Source of the DNA: an uncultured Eubacteriales bacterium
GTDB lineage: Bacteria; Bacillota; Clostridia; Peptostreptococcales; Anaerovoracaceae
Assembly: GCA_900542245.1 (NCBI GenBank)
Contig: UQMQ01000130.1
Span: 1 to 6,401 of the forward strand
Reading direction: 5' to 3'
DNA length: 6,401 bases
Positions 1 through 5,535 of this stretch are shown here, one piece after another (within the stretch, counting starts at the first letter, position 1; each line of letters starts with the position of its first letter). The notes beneath the pieces are model-generated. The model had not been told where the DNA came from and searched no databases. It was given only the letters and a program-made list of their open reading frames with translations. The translations under genes were made by a program, and so were the position numbers.

Positions 1-60
1 AAGGTGCTTTTGTCGTTATTCCGGAAATATCGCTATGCGATATTTCCTACATAATCAAAA
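1..60 (-). repeat. Dispersed hairpin repeat, copy A (truncated by window edge)
   Basis: This stretch matches 5476-5535 at 54 of 60 positions in an ungapped hand alignment, in the same orientation. It contains a perfect hairpin: an 11-bp stem (23-33 with 37-47) and a 3-nt loop. Weaker similarity continues to about 90, where a second small hairpin (GCGTG/CACGC on the minus strand) falls at the place where copy B also has a GCGT/ACGC stem. The copy starts at the first base of the window, so its other end is unseen. It lies just beyond the terminator of the tRNA operon. I do not recognise it as a named repeat family; it could be a REP-like or MITE-like element, or a structured RNA motif. Confidence 0.75.
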
Positions 61-96
61 AATGCACTTGCGTGATAGCACACGCTTCACCCCACG

Positions 97-129
97 AAAA
101 AACCGTTGATGTAAAAATCAACGGTTTTT
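97..129 (-). terminator. Rho-independent terminator of the tRNA operon
   Basis: A 10-bp perfect stem (101-110 with 117-126) with a 6-nt loop, extended by flanking A-T pairs, lies immediately after tRNA-Phe. Read on the minus strand it ends in a run of six T. The run on the other side makes it look bidirectional. It marks the end of the 15-tRNA transcript. Confidence 0.88.
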
Positions 130-130
130 G

Positions 131-206
131 TGGTGCCCACTTCCGGAATCGAACCAGAGACACGGGGATTTTCAGTCCCCTGCTCTACCTACTGAGCTAA
201 ATGGGC
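131..206 (-). tRNA. tRNA-Phe (anticodon GAA)
   Basis: A 76-nt cloverleaf. The acceptor stem is GCCCATT/AGTGGGC with discriminator A and an encoded CCA (131-133). The anticodon stem GGGGA/TCCCC encloses loop CTGAAAA, giving anticodon GAA. The T-loop is TTCGATT. It is the last tRNA of the operon, directly followed by the terminator. Confidence 0.97.
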
Positions 207-225
207 ATATGTTAAATTGAGTAAA

Positions 226-302
226 TGGTGGGCCTTCAGGGACTTGAACCCGGGACCTGCCGGTTATGAGCCGGATGCTCTGACCAACTGAGCTAAAGGC
301 CC
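226..302 (-). tRNA. tRNA-Met, elongator type (anticodon CAT)
   Basis: A 77-nt cloverleaf with acceptor GGGCCTT/AAGGCCC, discriminator A and encoded CCA. The anticodon loop CTCATAA gives CAT. The fully paired first acceptor position and the absence of three G-C pairs at the base of the anticodon stem argue against an initiator tRNA. A CAT anticodon could also belong to the lysidine-modified tRNA-Ile; the overall sequence reads more like elongator Met. The outermost anticodon-stem pair (27-43) appears to be a T-C mismatch. Confidence 0.9.
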
Positions 303-316
303 ATATGTTTTTGTAA

Positions 317-393
317 TGGTCGGGGTGGCAGGATTTGAACCCGCGGCCCACTGGTCCCAAACCAGTTGCGCTACCAAACTGCGCTACACCCCG
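317..393 (-). tRNA. tRNA-Pro (anticodon TGG)
   Basis: A 77-nt cloverleaf with acceptor CGGGGTG/CACCCCG, discriminator A and encoded CCA. Anticodon stem ACTGG/CCAGT with loop TTTGGGA gives anticodon TGG. The T-loop is TTCAAAT. The TGG anticodon can read all four proline codons by wobble. Confidence 0.97.
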
Positions 394-411
394 GCACAAG
401 TTTAAATAAAT

Positions 412-487
412 TGGCAGGGGCAGTAGGAATCGAACCCACGGCACGTGGTTTTGGAGACCACTGCTCTACCAGCTGAGCTATACCCCT
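412..487 (-). tRNA. tRNA-Trp (anticodon CCA)
   Basis: A 76-nt cloverleaf with acceptor AGGGGTA/TGCCCCT (one G-U pair), discriminator G and encoded CCA. Anticodon stem GTGGT/ACCAC with loop CTCCAAA gives anticodon CCA. Discriminator G is the usual bacterial tRNA-Trp identity base. Confidence 0.97.
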
Positions 488-532
488 AAATCGTATCGGA
501 GAAGATTCCTATTCAAACCAGCTCAAAAATTA

Positions 533-624
533 TGGCGGAGAAGATGGGATTCGAACCCATGCGGCCCTAAACGAACCCTAACGGTTTAGCAAACCGTCCT
601 CTTCAGCCTCTTGAGTACTTCTCC
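533..624 (-). tRNA. tRNA-Ser (anticodon GCT)
   Basis: A 92-nt class II tRNA. Acceptor GGAGAAG/CTTCTCC has discriminator G and encoded CCA. Anticodon stem ACGGT/ACCGT with loop TTGCTAA gives GCT. The long variable arm can fold as GGTTC/GGGCC with two G-U pairs, the long extra arm expected of serine tRNAs. It reads AGC/AGT codons. Confidence 0.96.
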
Positions 625-653
625 AGGCTAAACTTACATATTATAACGTATTA

Positions 654-742
<89 letters not shown>

Positions 743-780
743 AACATGAGTTCTACTACGCTACCTATTCGGTTTGAAAA

Positions 781-856
781 TGGTGACCCATCGGAGATTC
801 GAACTCCGGACACCTTGATTAAAAGTCAAGTGCTCTGCCGACTGAGCTAATGGGTC
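781..856 (-). tRNA. tRNA-Lys (anticodon TTT)
   Basis: A 76-nt cloverleaf with acceptor GACCCAT/ATGGGTC, discriminator A and encoded CCA. Anticodon stem CTTGA/TCAAG with loop CTTTTAA gives TTT. It is separated from tRNA-Gln by only 8 nt. Confidence 0.97.
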
Positions 857-864
857 ATATCTAT

Positions 865-939
865 TGGCTGGGGTAGCAGGATTCGAACCTACGAGTGCCA
901 GGATCAAAACCTGGTGCCTTACCGCTTGGCGATACCCCA
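865..939 (-). tRNA. tRNA-Gln (anticodon TTG)
   Basis: A 75-nt cloverleaf with acceptor TGGGGTA/TACCCCA, discriminator G and encoded CCA. Anticodon stem CCAGG/CCTGG with loop TTTTGAT gives TTG. A T-A first acceptor pair is a usual tRNA-Gln trait. Confidence 0.97.
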
Positions 940-966
940 TCGTTACCCCGAAGTATTGTTAAAAAT

Positions 967-1043
967 TGGTGAGCCCATAGGGATTCGAACCCCAGACACA
1001 CGGCTTAGAAGGCCGTTGCTCTATCCAGCTGAGCTATGAGCCC
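967..1043 (-). tRNA. tRNA-Arg (anticodon TCT)
   Basis: A 77-nt cloverleaf with acceptor GGGCTCA/TGGGCTC, which contains two G-U wobble pairs, discriminator A and encoded CCA. Anticodon stem ACGGC/GCCGT with loop CTTCTAA gives TCT, reading AGA/AGG codons. Confidence 0.95.
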
Positions 1044-1055
1044 ACACATCGAAGA

Positions 1056-1129
<74 letters not shown>

Positions 1130-1138
1130 ATAAAAAAT

Positions 1139-1213
1139 TGGAGCGGAAGACGAGATTCGAACTCGCGACCCTCGCCTTGGCAAGGCGATGCTCTACCCCT
1201 GAGCCACTTCCGC
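1139..1213 (-). tRNA. tRNA-Gly (anticodon GCC)
   Basis: A 75-nt cloverleaf with acceptor GCGGAAG/CTTCCGC, discriminator T and encoded CCA. Anticodon stem TCGCC/GGCGA with loop TTGCCAA gives GCC. It shares part of its acceptor sequence with the neighbouring TCC glycine tRNA, so the pair may have arisen by duplication. Confidence 0.97.
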
Positions 1214-1218
1214 ATAAT

Positions 1219-1303
1219 TGGTCGAGGGAGATGGATTCGAACCATCGAAAGCTCAGCTAACGGATTTACAGTCCGCCCCCTTTGGCCACTCGGGAATCCC
1301 TCG
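1219..1303 (-). tRNA. tRNA-Tyr (anticodon GTA)
   Basis: An 85-nt class II tRNA with acceptor CGAGGGA/TCCCTCG, discriminator A and encoded CCA. The anticodon loop CTGTAAA gives GTA, and a long variable arm follows, as expected for bacterial tRNA-Tyr. Only 5 nt separate it from tRNA-Gly(GCC), the shortest spacer in the operon. Confidence 0.97.
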
Positions 1304-1311
1304 ATAAATAT

Positions 1312-1386
1312 TGGAGCTGGTGGAGGGAATCGAACCCCCAACCTGCTGATTACAAATCAGCTGCTCTACCGTTGAGCCACACCAGC
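1312..1386 (-). tRNA. tRNA-Thr (anticodon TGT)
   Basis: A 75-nt cloverleaf with acceptor GCTGGTG/CACCAGC, discriminator T and encoded CCA. Anticodon stem GCTGA/TCAGC with loop TTTGTAA gives TGT. Confidence 0.97.
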
Positions 1387-1403
1387 AAATCGTTTAAAAA
1401 AGT

Positions 1404-1480
1404 TGGCGACCTGGAACGGGTTCGAACCGTCGACCTCCAGCGTGACAGGCTGGCATTCTAACCAACTGAACTACCAGGCC
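1404..1480 (-). tRNA. tRNA-Asp (anticodon GTC)
   Basis: A 77-nt cloverleaf with acceptor GGCCTGG/CCAGGTC (one G-U pair), discriminator G and encoded CCA. Anticodon stem CCAGC/GCTGG with loop CTGTCAC gives GTC. Confidence 0.97.
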
Positions 1481-1497
1481 ATCAAAATCTGGTAAAA

Positions 1498-1573
1498 TGG
1501 TGGGAGTTATAGGGCTCGAACCTATGACCCTCTGCTTGTAAGGCAGATGCTCTCCCAGCTGAGCTAAACTCCC
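1498..1573 (-). tRNA. tRNA-Val (anticodon TAC)
   Basis: A 76-nt cloverleaf with acceptor GGGAGTT/AACTCCC, discriminator A and encoded CCA. Anticodon stem TCTGC/GCAGA with loop CTTACAA gives TAC. It is the first tRNA of the operon, about 28 nt downstream of the probable start of the proximal promoter. Confidence 0.97.
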
Positions 1574-1607
1574 ACAGCGTCATTTTAATTGCTTGACACA
1601 TTTATTT

Positions 1608-1636
1608 ATTTTACAGGATGTTGTCCAAAATGTCAA
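1608..1636 (-). promoter_or_regulatory. Proximal sigma-A-type promoter of the tRNA operon
   Basis: On the minus strand, a consensus TTGACA (1631-1636) is followed by a 17-nt spacer and TAAAAT (1608-1613). The start would fall near 1601, leaving a short AT-rich leader before tRNA-Val. Three A-tracts, spaced close to one helical turn apart (1640-1646, 1651-1655, 1661-1666), lie directly upstream like an UP element or intrinsic bend. Confidence 0.85.
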
Positions 1637-1747
1637 GTGTTTTTTTCAACTTTTTCAAACTTTTTTCTGATTGGCAGCCCGTAGAACCGCCGCACAAAAA
1701 TCCGGCTTTTCGTAAAAACGTTTCCGTCTTTTCTTGAGCCGAAACCT

Positions 1748-1776
1748 ATATTAGCATAATCAGGAAACAATGTCAA
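1748..1776 (-). promoter_or_regulatory. Distal sigma-A-type promoter of the tRNA operon
   Basis: On the minus strand, TTGACA (1771-1776), a 17-nt spacer and TAATAT (1748-1753) form a second near-consensus promoter 140 bp upstream of the first. It too is preceded by A-tracts at about 1790-1794, 1800-1806 and 1812-1816. Tandem strong promoters are usual for stable-RNA operons; use of both is inferred from sequence only. Confidence 0.75.
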
Positions 1777-2123
1777 CGGGAAATTTCACTTTTTCGCACT
1801 TTTTTTCTTTCTTTTTCGCGCACGAATTTTCGTTTTCCCCCATACAGCTTGGAATTTCAACGTCATCGCAAGTTCGCAGGCAGACTGTACTTCTGCGCAG
1901 CAGAGAAAGCGCACTATCCCTGCGCGCCGCACCTCCTCTAAGCGTATGATCGCTCCGGCTCACGCCCCACCTTCCCGAGTTTTGTGGTTTTCACGAATAA
2001 TTCGCGCGAACGCTCAGCAAAGCGCATTGCTCGCTCGTTTGGACAAGCATGGATCATTCCATGAAAGTACGCGCAAGATTTACGTGGTAGCGCAGCAAAG
2101 AAAGCGCCGGGCTTGAAAAGCAG
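1777..2123. other. Non-coding spacer between copper operon and tRNA operon
   Basis: I see no credible gene here; open frames on either strand look like chance. The left part (about 1780-1860) is A-tract-rich on the minus strand and acts as the upstream region of the distal tRNA promoter. The right part (about 1880-2123) is GC-rich and repetitive. It holds a repeated 18-mer, a perfect small hairpin (2048-2063, 6-bp stem, 4-nt loop) and several GCGC boxes. Confidence 0.6.
1895..1930. repeat. Imperfect direct repeat, unit 1
   Basis: An 18-mer of form GCGCAGCARAGAAAGCGC (1895-1912) is followed after 9 nt by GCGCGCCGC (1922-1930). Both blocks recur in the same order in unit 2, 195 bp away. A shortened relative (GCTCAGCAAAGCGC) lies between them at 2012-2025. 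The function is unknown; it may be a degenerate intergenic repeat. Confidence 0.5.
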
Positions 2124-2131
2124 CGCGCCGC
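2090..2131. repeat. Imperfect direct repeat, unit 2
   Basis: The 18-mer at 2090-2107 matches 1895-1912 at 17 of 18 positions. It is followed after 15 nt by a second copy of GCGCGCCGC (2123-2131), which here also forms one arm of the hairpin downstream of copZ. Confidence 0.5.
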
Positions 2132-2163
2132 AGCCAGAGTGCAAAGCTCTGCGGAGCGGCGCG
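2115..2163 (-). terminator. Probable terminator downstream of copZ
   Basis: An 8-bp GC stem (2124-2131 with 2156-2163) encloses an inner 5-bp stem (2135-2139 with 2147-2151). It begins 10 nt after the copZ stop codon. On the minus strand it is followed by CTGCTTTTC, so the T-run is short and displaced. It is probably where the csoR-copA-copZ transcript ends, but it is a weaker match to the standard form than the other two terminators. Confidence 0.5.
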
Positions 2164-2172
2164 TCAAGCTCC

Positions 2173-2427
2173 CTATTTCCCGAAGCCGAACAAGCCTTTC
2201 TTGGCATACGGCTCGCTGCTGATCCCCTGCAGCTCATAACCGGTCTCCGCGATGACATCTCTCAGCTTCGCCTCATCCAGCGGTTCCTCGCTGATAATCT
2301 CGGTCTGATTCTTCGTATGCGAGGAGTTCACCTTCTTCACCTTGAAATTCTCTCGAATCGCGTCGTTTACATGTGCCTCGCACATATTGCATGCCATGCC
2401 TGTAATGTTTAATGTTGTCTTTGTCAT
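2173..2427 (-). CDS. copZ: CopZ-like copper chaperone (heavy-metal-associated domain)
   Basis: This 84-residue protein is a single heavy-metal-associated (HMA) domain with the metal-binding motif GMACNMC at residues 10-16 (Cys13 and Cys16). Proteins of this family bind Cu(I) through the two cysteines and hand it to the N-terminal HMA domain of a CopA ATPase in the cytoplasm. After the domain there is a tail of about 15 residues ending KKGLFGFGK, so it is longer than the roughly 70 residues of classical CopZ. The start is supported by GGAGG (2436-2440) 8 nt upstream of ATG. It lies 125 nt downstream of copA on the same strand, a larger gap than usual within an operon. Copper is inferred from context; the domain alone could bind other soft metals. 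Confidence 0.85.
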   Translation of the reverse strand: MTKTTLNITGMACNMCEAHVNDAIRENFKVKKVNSSHTKNQTEIISEEPLDEAKLRDVIAETGYELQGISSEPYAKKGLFGFGK

Positions 2428-2476
2428 TTGCTTTGCCTCCGTTTTTCTTTTTCATTCCTATTTTCACCGCCCCGGG

Positions 2477-2515
2477 AAAATCCGCTGCCCGCGTTTTTTC
2501 TCATGGTCGGATTTT
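2477..2515 (-). other. Intercistronic hairpin between copA and copZ
   Basis: On the minus strand, AAAATCCG (2508-2515) can pair with CGGATTTT (2477-2484) across a 23-nt loop, followed by CCC rather than a T-run. It lies in the 125-nt copA-copZ gap. It could be a partial terminator or a processing/stability structure. The long loop and missing U-tract make termination doubtful. Confidence 0.35.
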
Positions 2516-2552
2516 TATCTATTTCGATATGCGCGCGAATTGCGGCACAGGT

Positions 2553-4985
2553 TTATGCTTTTTCGGCCTTGCTGTGTTTGCAATCTTTGCGGTTGTCATA
2601 TGGTCTGCACAGATTCAGACGCAGTGCGTTCGTCACGACGCAGAAGCTCGACAGACTCATCGCTGCTGCCCCCAGCATCGGGTTCAGCGTCAGCCCCAGA
2701 GCGACGAAAACGCCCGCGGCGACCGGAATACCGATGGTATTGTAAAAGAACGCCCAAAACAGATTTTCGTGGATATTACGCAGGGTTTGACGGCTGAGAC
2801 GGATGGCTGCCGCCACATCTGTCAGACTGTTCTTCATCAGCACAAGCTCTGCCGCGTCAAGTGCGATATCCGCGCCCGCGCCGACTGCAGCGCCGATATC
2901 CGCGCTCGTCAGCGCCGGCGCGTCATTGATCCCGTCACCGACCATCATGACTTTCCCGTATTTTTTAAGATCACGGATCACACGTTCCTTGCCGTCCGGC
3001 AGCACGCCCGCGATGACCTCGTCCACGCCCGCCTGTGCGCCGATGGCAACAGCCGTTTTTTCGTTATCACCGGTCAGCATGACCACGCGCAGTCCAAGAT
3101 GACGCAGATCGCGAATCGCAGCTGCGCTGTCCTCTTTGATGGTATCCGCGACCGCAATCATACCCAGCAACTTGCCGTCTTCCATAAACAGCAGCGGCGT
3201 CTTACCTGCCTCCGCGAAACGTTCCGCCTGCGTCAGCTGCGCTTTGTTTGCATCTGCGAGAACGCCTGTCTGCTCTGCTAACCGTTCTCTTCCCGCCGCA
3301 GCGTCTTTCGTCTGTGCGCCGATCCAATTCATGCTGCCGCCGAGAAGCTGCTTGCCGTCCAGCATCGCCGTAAGTCCGCTGCCCGGCAAAGCCGTAAACG
3401 CGCTGACCTCCGCAGGCTCTATCTTTTGCTGCCGCGCGTACTCCATCACAGCCCTCGCCAGCGGATGCTCGCTCTTCGCCTCTAAAGCCGCCGCCTTGCG
3501 CAGCAGCTCCTCCGCCGTCACATCCTCTGCCGGTACGATGTCAGTCACCTGCGGTTCGCCTCTTGTAATCGTTCCTGTTTTATCCAGCGCGACAACCTTT
3601 GTCTTGCCCGTTTCCTCCAAAGAAGCCGCGGTTTTGAACAAGATGCCGTTTTTCGCGCCGACACCGCTGCCGACCATGATAGCTACCGGCGTTGCCAATC
3701 CCAGCGCGCAAGGGCAGCTGATGACCAGTACTGAGATCGCTCTTGCCAGCGCGTAGGCAAAGCCCTGTCCGATCAGCAGCCAGACGAGCAGCGTCACCAG
3801 CGAAATTCCCATGACGACCGGAACAAATACGCCCGATACGCGGTCTGCCGTCTTCGCAATCGGCGCCTTGGTCGCCGCCGCGTCGCTGACCATCTGAATG
3901 ATCTGCGACAGTGTAGTATCCTCACCGACGCGGGATGCCCGGCAGCGGATAAATCCGGACTGATTGATGGTTGCCGCGGAGACCTGTGCGCCTGCCTCTT
4001 TATCGACAGGTATGCTTTCGCCGGTCAGCGCCGCCTCGTTGACTGACGTACTGCCCTCCAGAATGATCCCATCGACGGGAATGCTTTCGCCGGGGCGAAC
4101 AACAAAAATGTCGTCCTTGACAACCTCCGCGACAGGGACCGTCACCTCTTTGCCGTCTCTAAGAAGGGTCGCCGTCTCCGGCGCCAGCCGCATCAGTCCT
4201 TTGAGGGCGTCGGTCGTCCTGCCCTTGGCGCGCGCCTCGAGCATTTTGCCGACCGTAATCAACGTTAAAATCATCGCTGCGGATTCAAAATAAAATTCGT
4301 TCATGTAGACCATGACCTGCGCCATATCGCCTTTGACCTGCGCATCGGTCATCAGAAACAGCGCGACCACACTCCAGCCGAACGCCGCCGACGCGCCAAG
4401 CGCGACCAGCGTATCCATATTCGGAGCGCGGTGCCACAGACCGGTAAAGCCGCTGATAAAGAATTTCTGATTGATGACCATGATGACGGCGGTCAGCAAA
4501 AGCTGCAGCAAGCCCATCGCCACGTGATTTCCCGCAAGCCATGCCGGAATCGGCCAGCTCCACATCATATGTCCCATCGAAACATACATCAGTACCAGCA
4601 AAAACCCGATCGACGCGATGAGTCTTTTTTTAAGCAGCGGCGTTTCGGTGTCCGCCAGCGCCGCTTCCTCATCAGCATACGCCGCGCCGCCCGCTGCTGC
4701 CTTCCCTGCAGCACTCCCGGCTTTGGTCCTGCCCGCCCCTGCTTGCGCCGTACCGCCCTGCTTCGCGCGGCTTGCAGCGTCATGCGGCTTCTTGACAGAT
4801 GCCTTGTATCCTGCCTTTTGTACCGCGCAGATGATGCTCTCCGCGCTCGCGCTGCCCTCCACGCCCATGGAGTTTGTCAAAAGGCTTACGGTGCAGGCTG
4901 TGACACCCGGCACCTTGGAAACCGCCTTTTCCACACGCGCGCTGCAGGCTGCGCAGCTCATGCCTTTTACGTTAAACTGTTCCAT
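2553..4985 (-). CDS. copA: Cu(I)-exporting P1B-type ATPase CopA
   Basis: This 810-residue membrane ATPase expels Cu(I) from the cytoplasm using ATP. In order: an N-terminal HMA domain (about 1-65) with GMSCAAC binding Cu(I) through Cys11/Cys14; an Ala/Gly/Lys-rich linker (about 66-115); four membrane helices (about 121-142, 151-175, 191-212, 232-250); the actuator domain with TGES at 321-324; helices near 386-440 carrying the transport motif CPC at 424-426; the phosphorylation site DKTGT with Asp468; HP at 507-508 in the nucleotide domain; TGDNEKT at 638-644 and GDGINDAP at 683-690; and two last helices with YN (748-749) and MSLSS (776-780). CPC with YN and MxxSS is the Cu(I)-specific (P1B-1) set. 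The C-terminus adds a short tail with Cys793, Cys802 and His804. A strong GGAGG (4997-5001) lies 11 nt before ATG. It follows csoR by 60 nt. The length is normal for a one-HMA CopA with an extended linker. Confidence 0.96.
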   Translation of the reverse strand: MEQFNVKGMSCAACSARVEKAVSKVPGVTACTVSLLTNSMGVEGSASAESIICAVQKAGYKASVKKPHDAASRAKQGGTAQAGAGRTKAGSAAGKAAAGGAAYADEEAALADTETPLLKKRLIASIGFLLVLMYVSMGHMMWSWPIPAWLAGNHVAMGLLQLLLTAVIMVINQKFFISGFTGLWHRAPNMDTLVALGASAAFGWSVVALFLMTDAQVKGDMAQVMVYMNEFYFESAAMILTLITVGKMLEARAKGRTTDALKGLMRLAPETATLLRDGKEVTVPVAEVVKDDIFVVRPGESIPVDGIILEGSTSVNEAALTGESIPVDKEAGAQVSAATINQSGFIRCRASRVGEDTTLSQIIQMVSDAAATKAPIAKTADRVSGVFVPVVMGISLVTLLVWLLIGQGFAYALARAISVLVISCPCALGLATPVAIMVGSGVGAKNGILFKTAASLEETGKTKVVALDKTGTITRGEPQVTDIVPAEDVTAEELLRKAAALEAKSEHPLARAVMEYARQQKIEPAEVSAFTALPGSGLTAMLDGKQLLGGSMNWIGAQTKDAAAGRERLAEQTGVLADANKAQLTQAERFAEAGKTPLLFMEDGKLLGMIAVADTIKEDSAAAIRDLRHLGLRVVMLTGDNEKTAVAIGAQAGVDEVIAGVLPDGKERVIRDLKKYGKVMMVGDGINDAPALTSADIGAAVGAGADIALDAAELVLMKNSLTDVAAAIRLSRQTLRNIHENLFWAFFYNTIGIPVAAGVFVALGLTLNPMLGAAAMSLSSFCVVTNALRLNLCRPYDNRKDCKHSKAEKA

Positions 4986-5028
4986 TTTTGAGTTTGCCTC
5001 CTTTTGCTGTCTTTCTGTCTATGGTCAG

Positions 5029-5045
5029 TAGGATTCTCTATCCTA
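5029..5045 (-). other. Small hairpin between csoR and copA
   Basis: A perfect 6-bp stem (5029-5034 with 5040-5045) with a 5-nt loop abuts the csoR stop codon and lies 27 nt before the copA ribosome binding site. It has no T-run, so it is not a terminator. It may affect RNA stability, or it may be chance. Confidence 0.3.
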
Positions 5046-5354
5046 TCATTTCATCAACTTTTGCAGGGTCGCCACGAGCTCGTCGATGACCTCGTCATGC
5101 CCCTCGCGGATGTCGCGCGCCACACAGGTCCGGATATGGCTGGCGAGCAGCTCGCGGTTAAACGCGTGCATCGCCGCGTTGACCGCCGCCGACTGCATCA
5201 GCACATCGTTGCAGTACGCGTCGTTTTCCAACATGCTCTGAATGCCCCGCACCTGTCCCTCGATTCGCTTGAGCCTGTTCAGCAGTGCTTTTTTCTGCTT
5301 GTCGGAACGGATCGTCGTCTTTTCCGAACAGCAGCATTTCTTTTCGTTCTCCAT
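5046..5354 (-). CDS. csoR: CsoR-family Cu(I)-sensing transcriptional repressor
   Basis: This 102-residue all-helical cytoplasmic repressor belongs to the CsoR/RcnR (DUF156) family, with the characteristic RLKRIEGQVRGI segment at residues 27-38. The Cu(I) ligand set Cys48, His73 and Cys77 (the C-H-C pattern of copper-sensing members) is intact, which favours Cu over the Ni/Co RcnR or persulfide CstR branches. In known CsoR proteins, Cu(I) binding releases the tetramer from a GC-rich palindrome; such a palindrome is at 5580-5596. An extra Cys7-Cys8-Cys9 cluster occupies the N-terminus. The ATG at 5352-5354 has a modest AGGG-type site 7-8 nt upstream. As the first gene of the csoR-copA-copZ operon it would be autoregulated. 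Its leader is unusually long, about 250 nt. Confidence 0.93.
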   Translation of the reverse strand: MENEKKCCCSEKTTIRSDKQKKALLNRLKRIEGQVRGIQSMLENDAYCNDVLMQSAAVNAAMHAFNRELLASHIRTCVARDIREGHDEVIDELVATLQKLMK

Positions 5355-5369
5355 TAGTTTCCCTACTTT

Positions 5370-5395
5370 CTATGTGATCATCCTATGTGATCATC
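5370..5395 (-). repeat. Perfect tandem 13-bp repeat upstream of csoR
   Basis: CTATGTGATCATC occurs twice back to back (5370-5382 and 5383-5395). Each unit contains the palindrome TGATCA. It ends 16 nt before the csoR start codon, so it forms the last part of the leader RNA. It could be a duplication from replication slippage or a paired protein-binding site. Confidence 0.85.
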
Positions 5396-5447
5396 GTTTA
5401 TTTAGGACAAAAGTGTGCATAACGAAATACAGATTTCTATGCGCATA

Positions 5448-5469
5448 TGGCGCTCACCTATGAGCGCCA
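5448..5469 (-). other. GC-rich stem-tetraloop in the csoR leader
   Basis: TGGCGCTCA (5448-5456) pairs perfectly with TGAGCGCCA (5461-5469) around a 4-nt loop. There is no following T-run in either direction, so it is not a simple terminator. It lies next to repeat copy B and may belong to the same element; the matching part of copy A would be outside the window. Confidence 0.6.
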
Positions 5470-5475
5470 CTTCGC

Positions 5476-5535
5476 AAGGTGCTTTTGTCGTGATTCCGGA
5501 AATATCGCCTAGCAATATTTCCCACATAATCAAAA
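5476..5535 (-). repeat. Dispersed hairpin repeat, copy B (in csoR leader)
   Basis: This copy matches window positions 1-60 at 54 of 60 bases. Its hairpin (5498-5508 with 5512-5522, 3-nt loop) keeps 11 positions, with one C-A opposition on the plus strand that becomes a G-U wobble on the minus-strand RNA. Weaker similarity runs on to about 5566 with a GCGT/ACGC hairpin. The interval 5476-5566 is flanked by perfect copies of CACTTCGC (5468-5475 and 5567-5574), as an inserted element with an 8-bp target duplication would be. Confidence 0.75.

Noticed and set aside
1..90. Possible CRISPR array or riboswitch at the left edge
   Set aside because: There is one unit only, with no regular spacing, and no match to a riboswitch class that I recognise; it is better described as a dispersed repeat copy.
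1592..1637. Inverted CTTGACA/TGTCAAG around the proximal tRNA promoter, suggesting a divergent promoter or operator
   Set aside because: The plus-strand TTGACA has no -10 at suitable spacing and no gene follows on that strand; the 7-bp inverted match is most likely coincidence with the -35 sequence.
1760..1963. 67-codon open frame on the minus strand
   Set aside because: It runs through the distal tRNA promoter and its A-tract region, giving a Lys-rich tail; this is promoter DNA, not a gene.
1938..2258. 106-codon open frame on the minus strand overlapping the end of copZ
   Set aside because: It overlaps copZ in another frame, has no recognisable domain or ribosome binding site, and its sequence reflects GC-rich intergenic repeats and the terminator hairpin.
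2412..3281. 289-codon plus-strand open frame opposite copA
   Set aside because: It is antisense to the copA coding region and has no family features; the copA frame contains every expected P-type ATPase motif.
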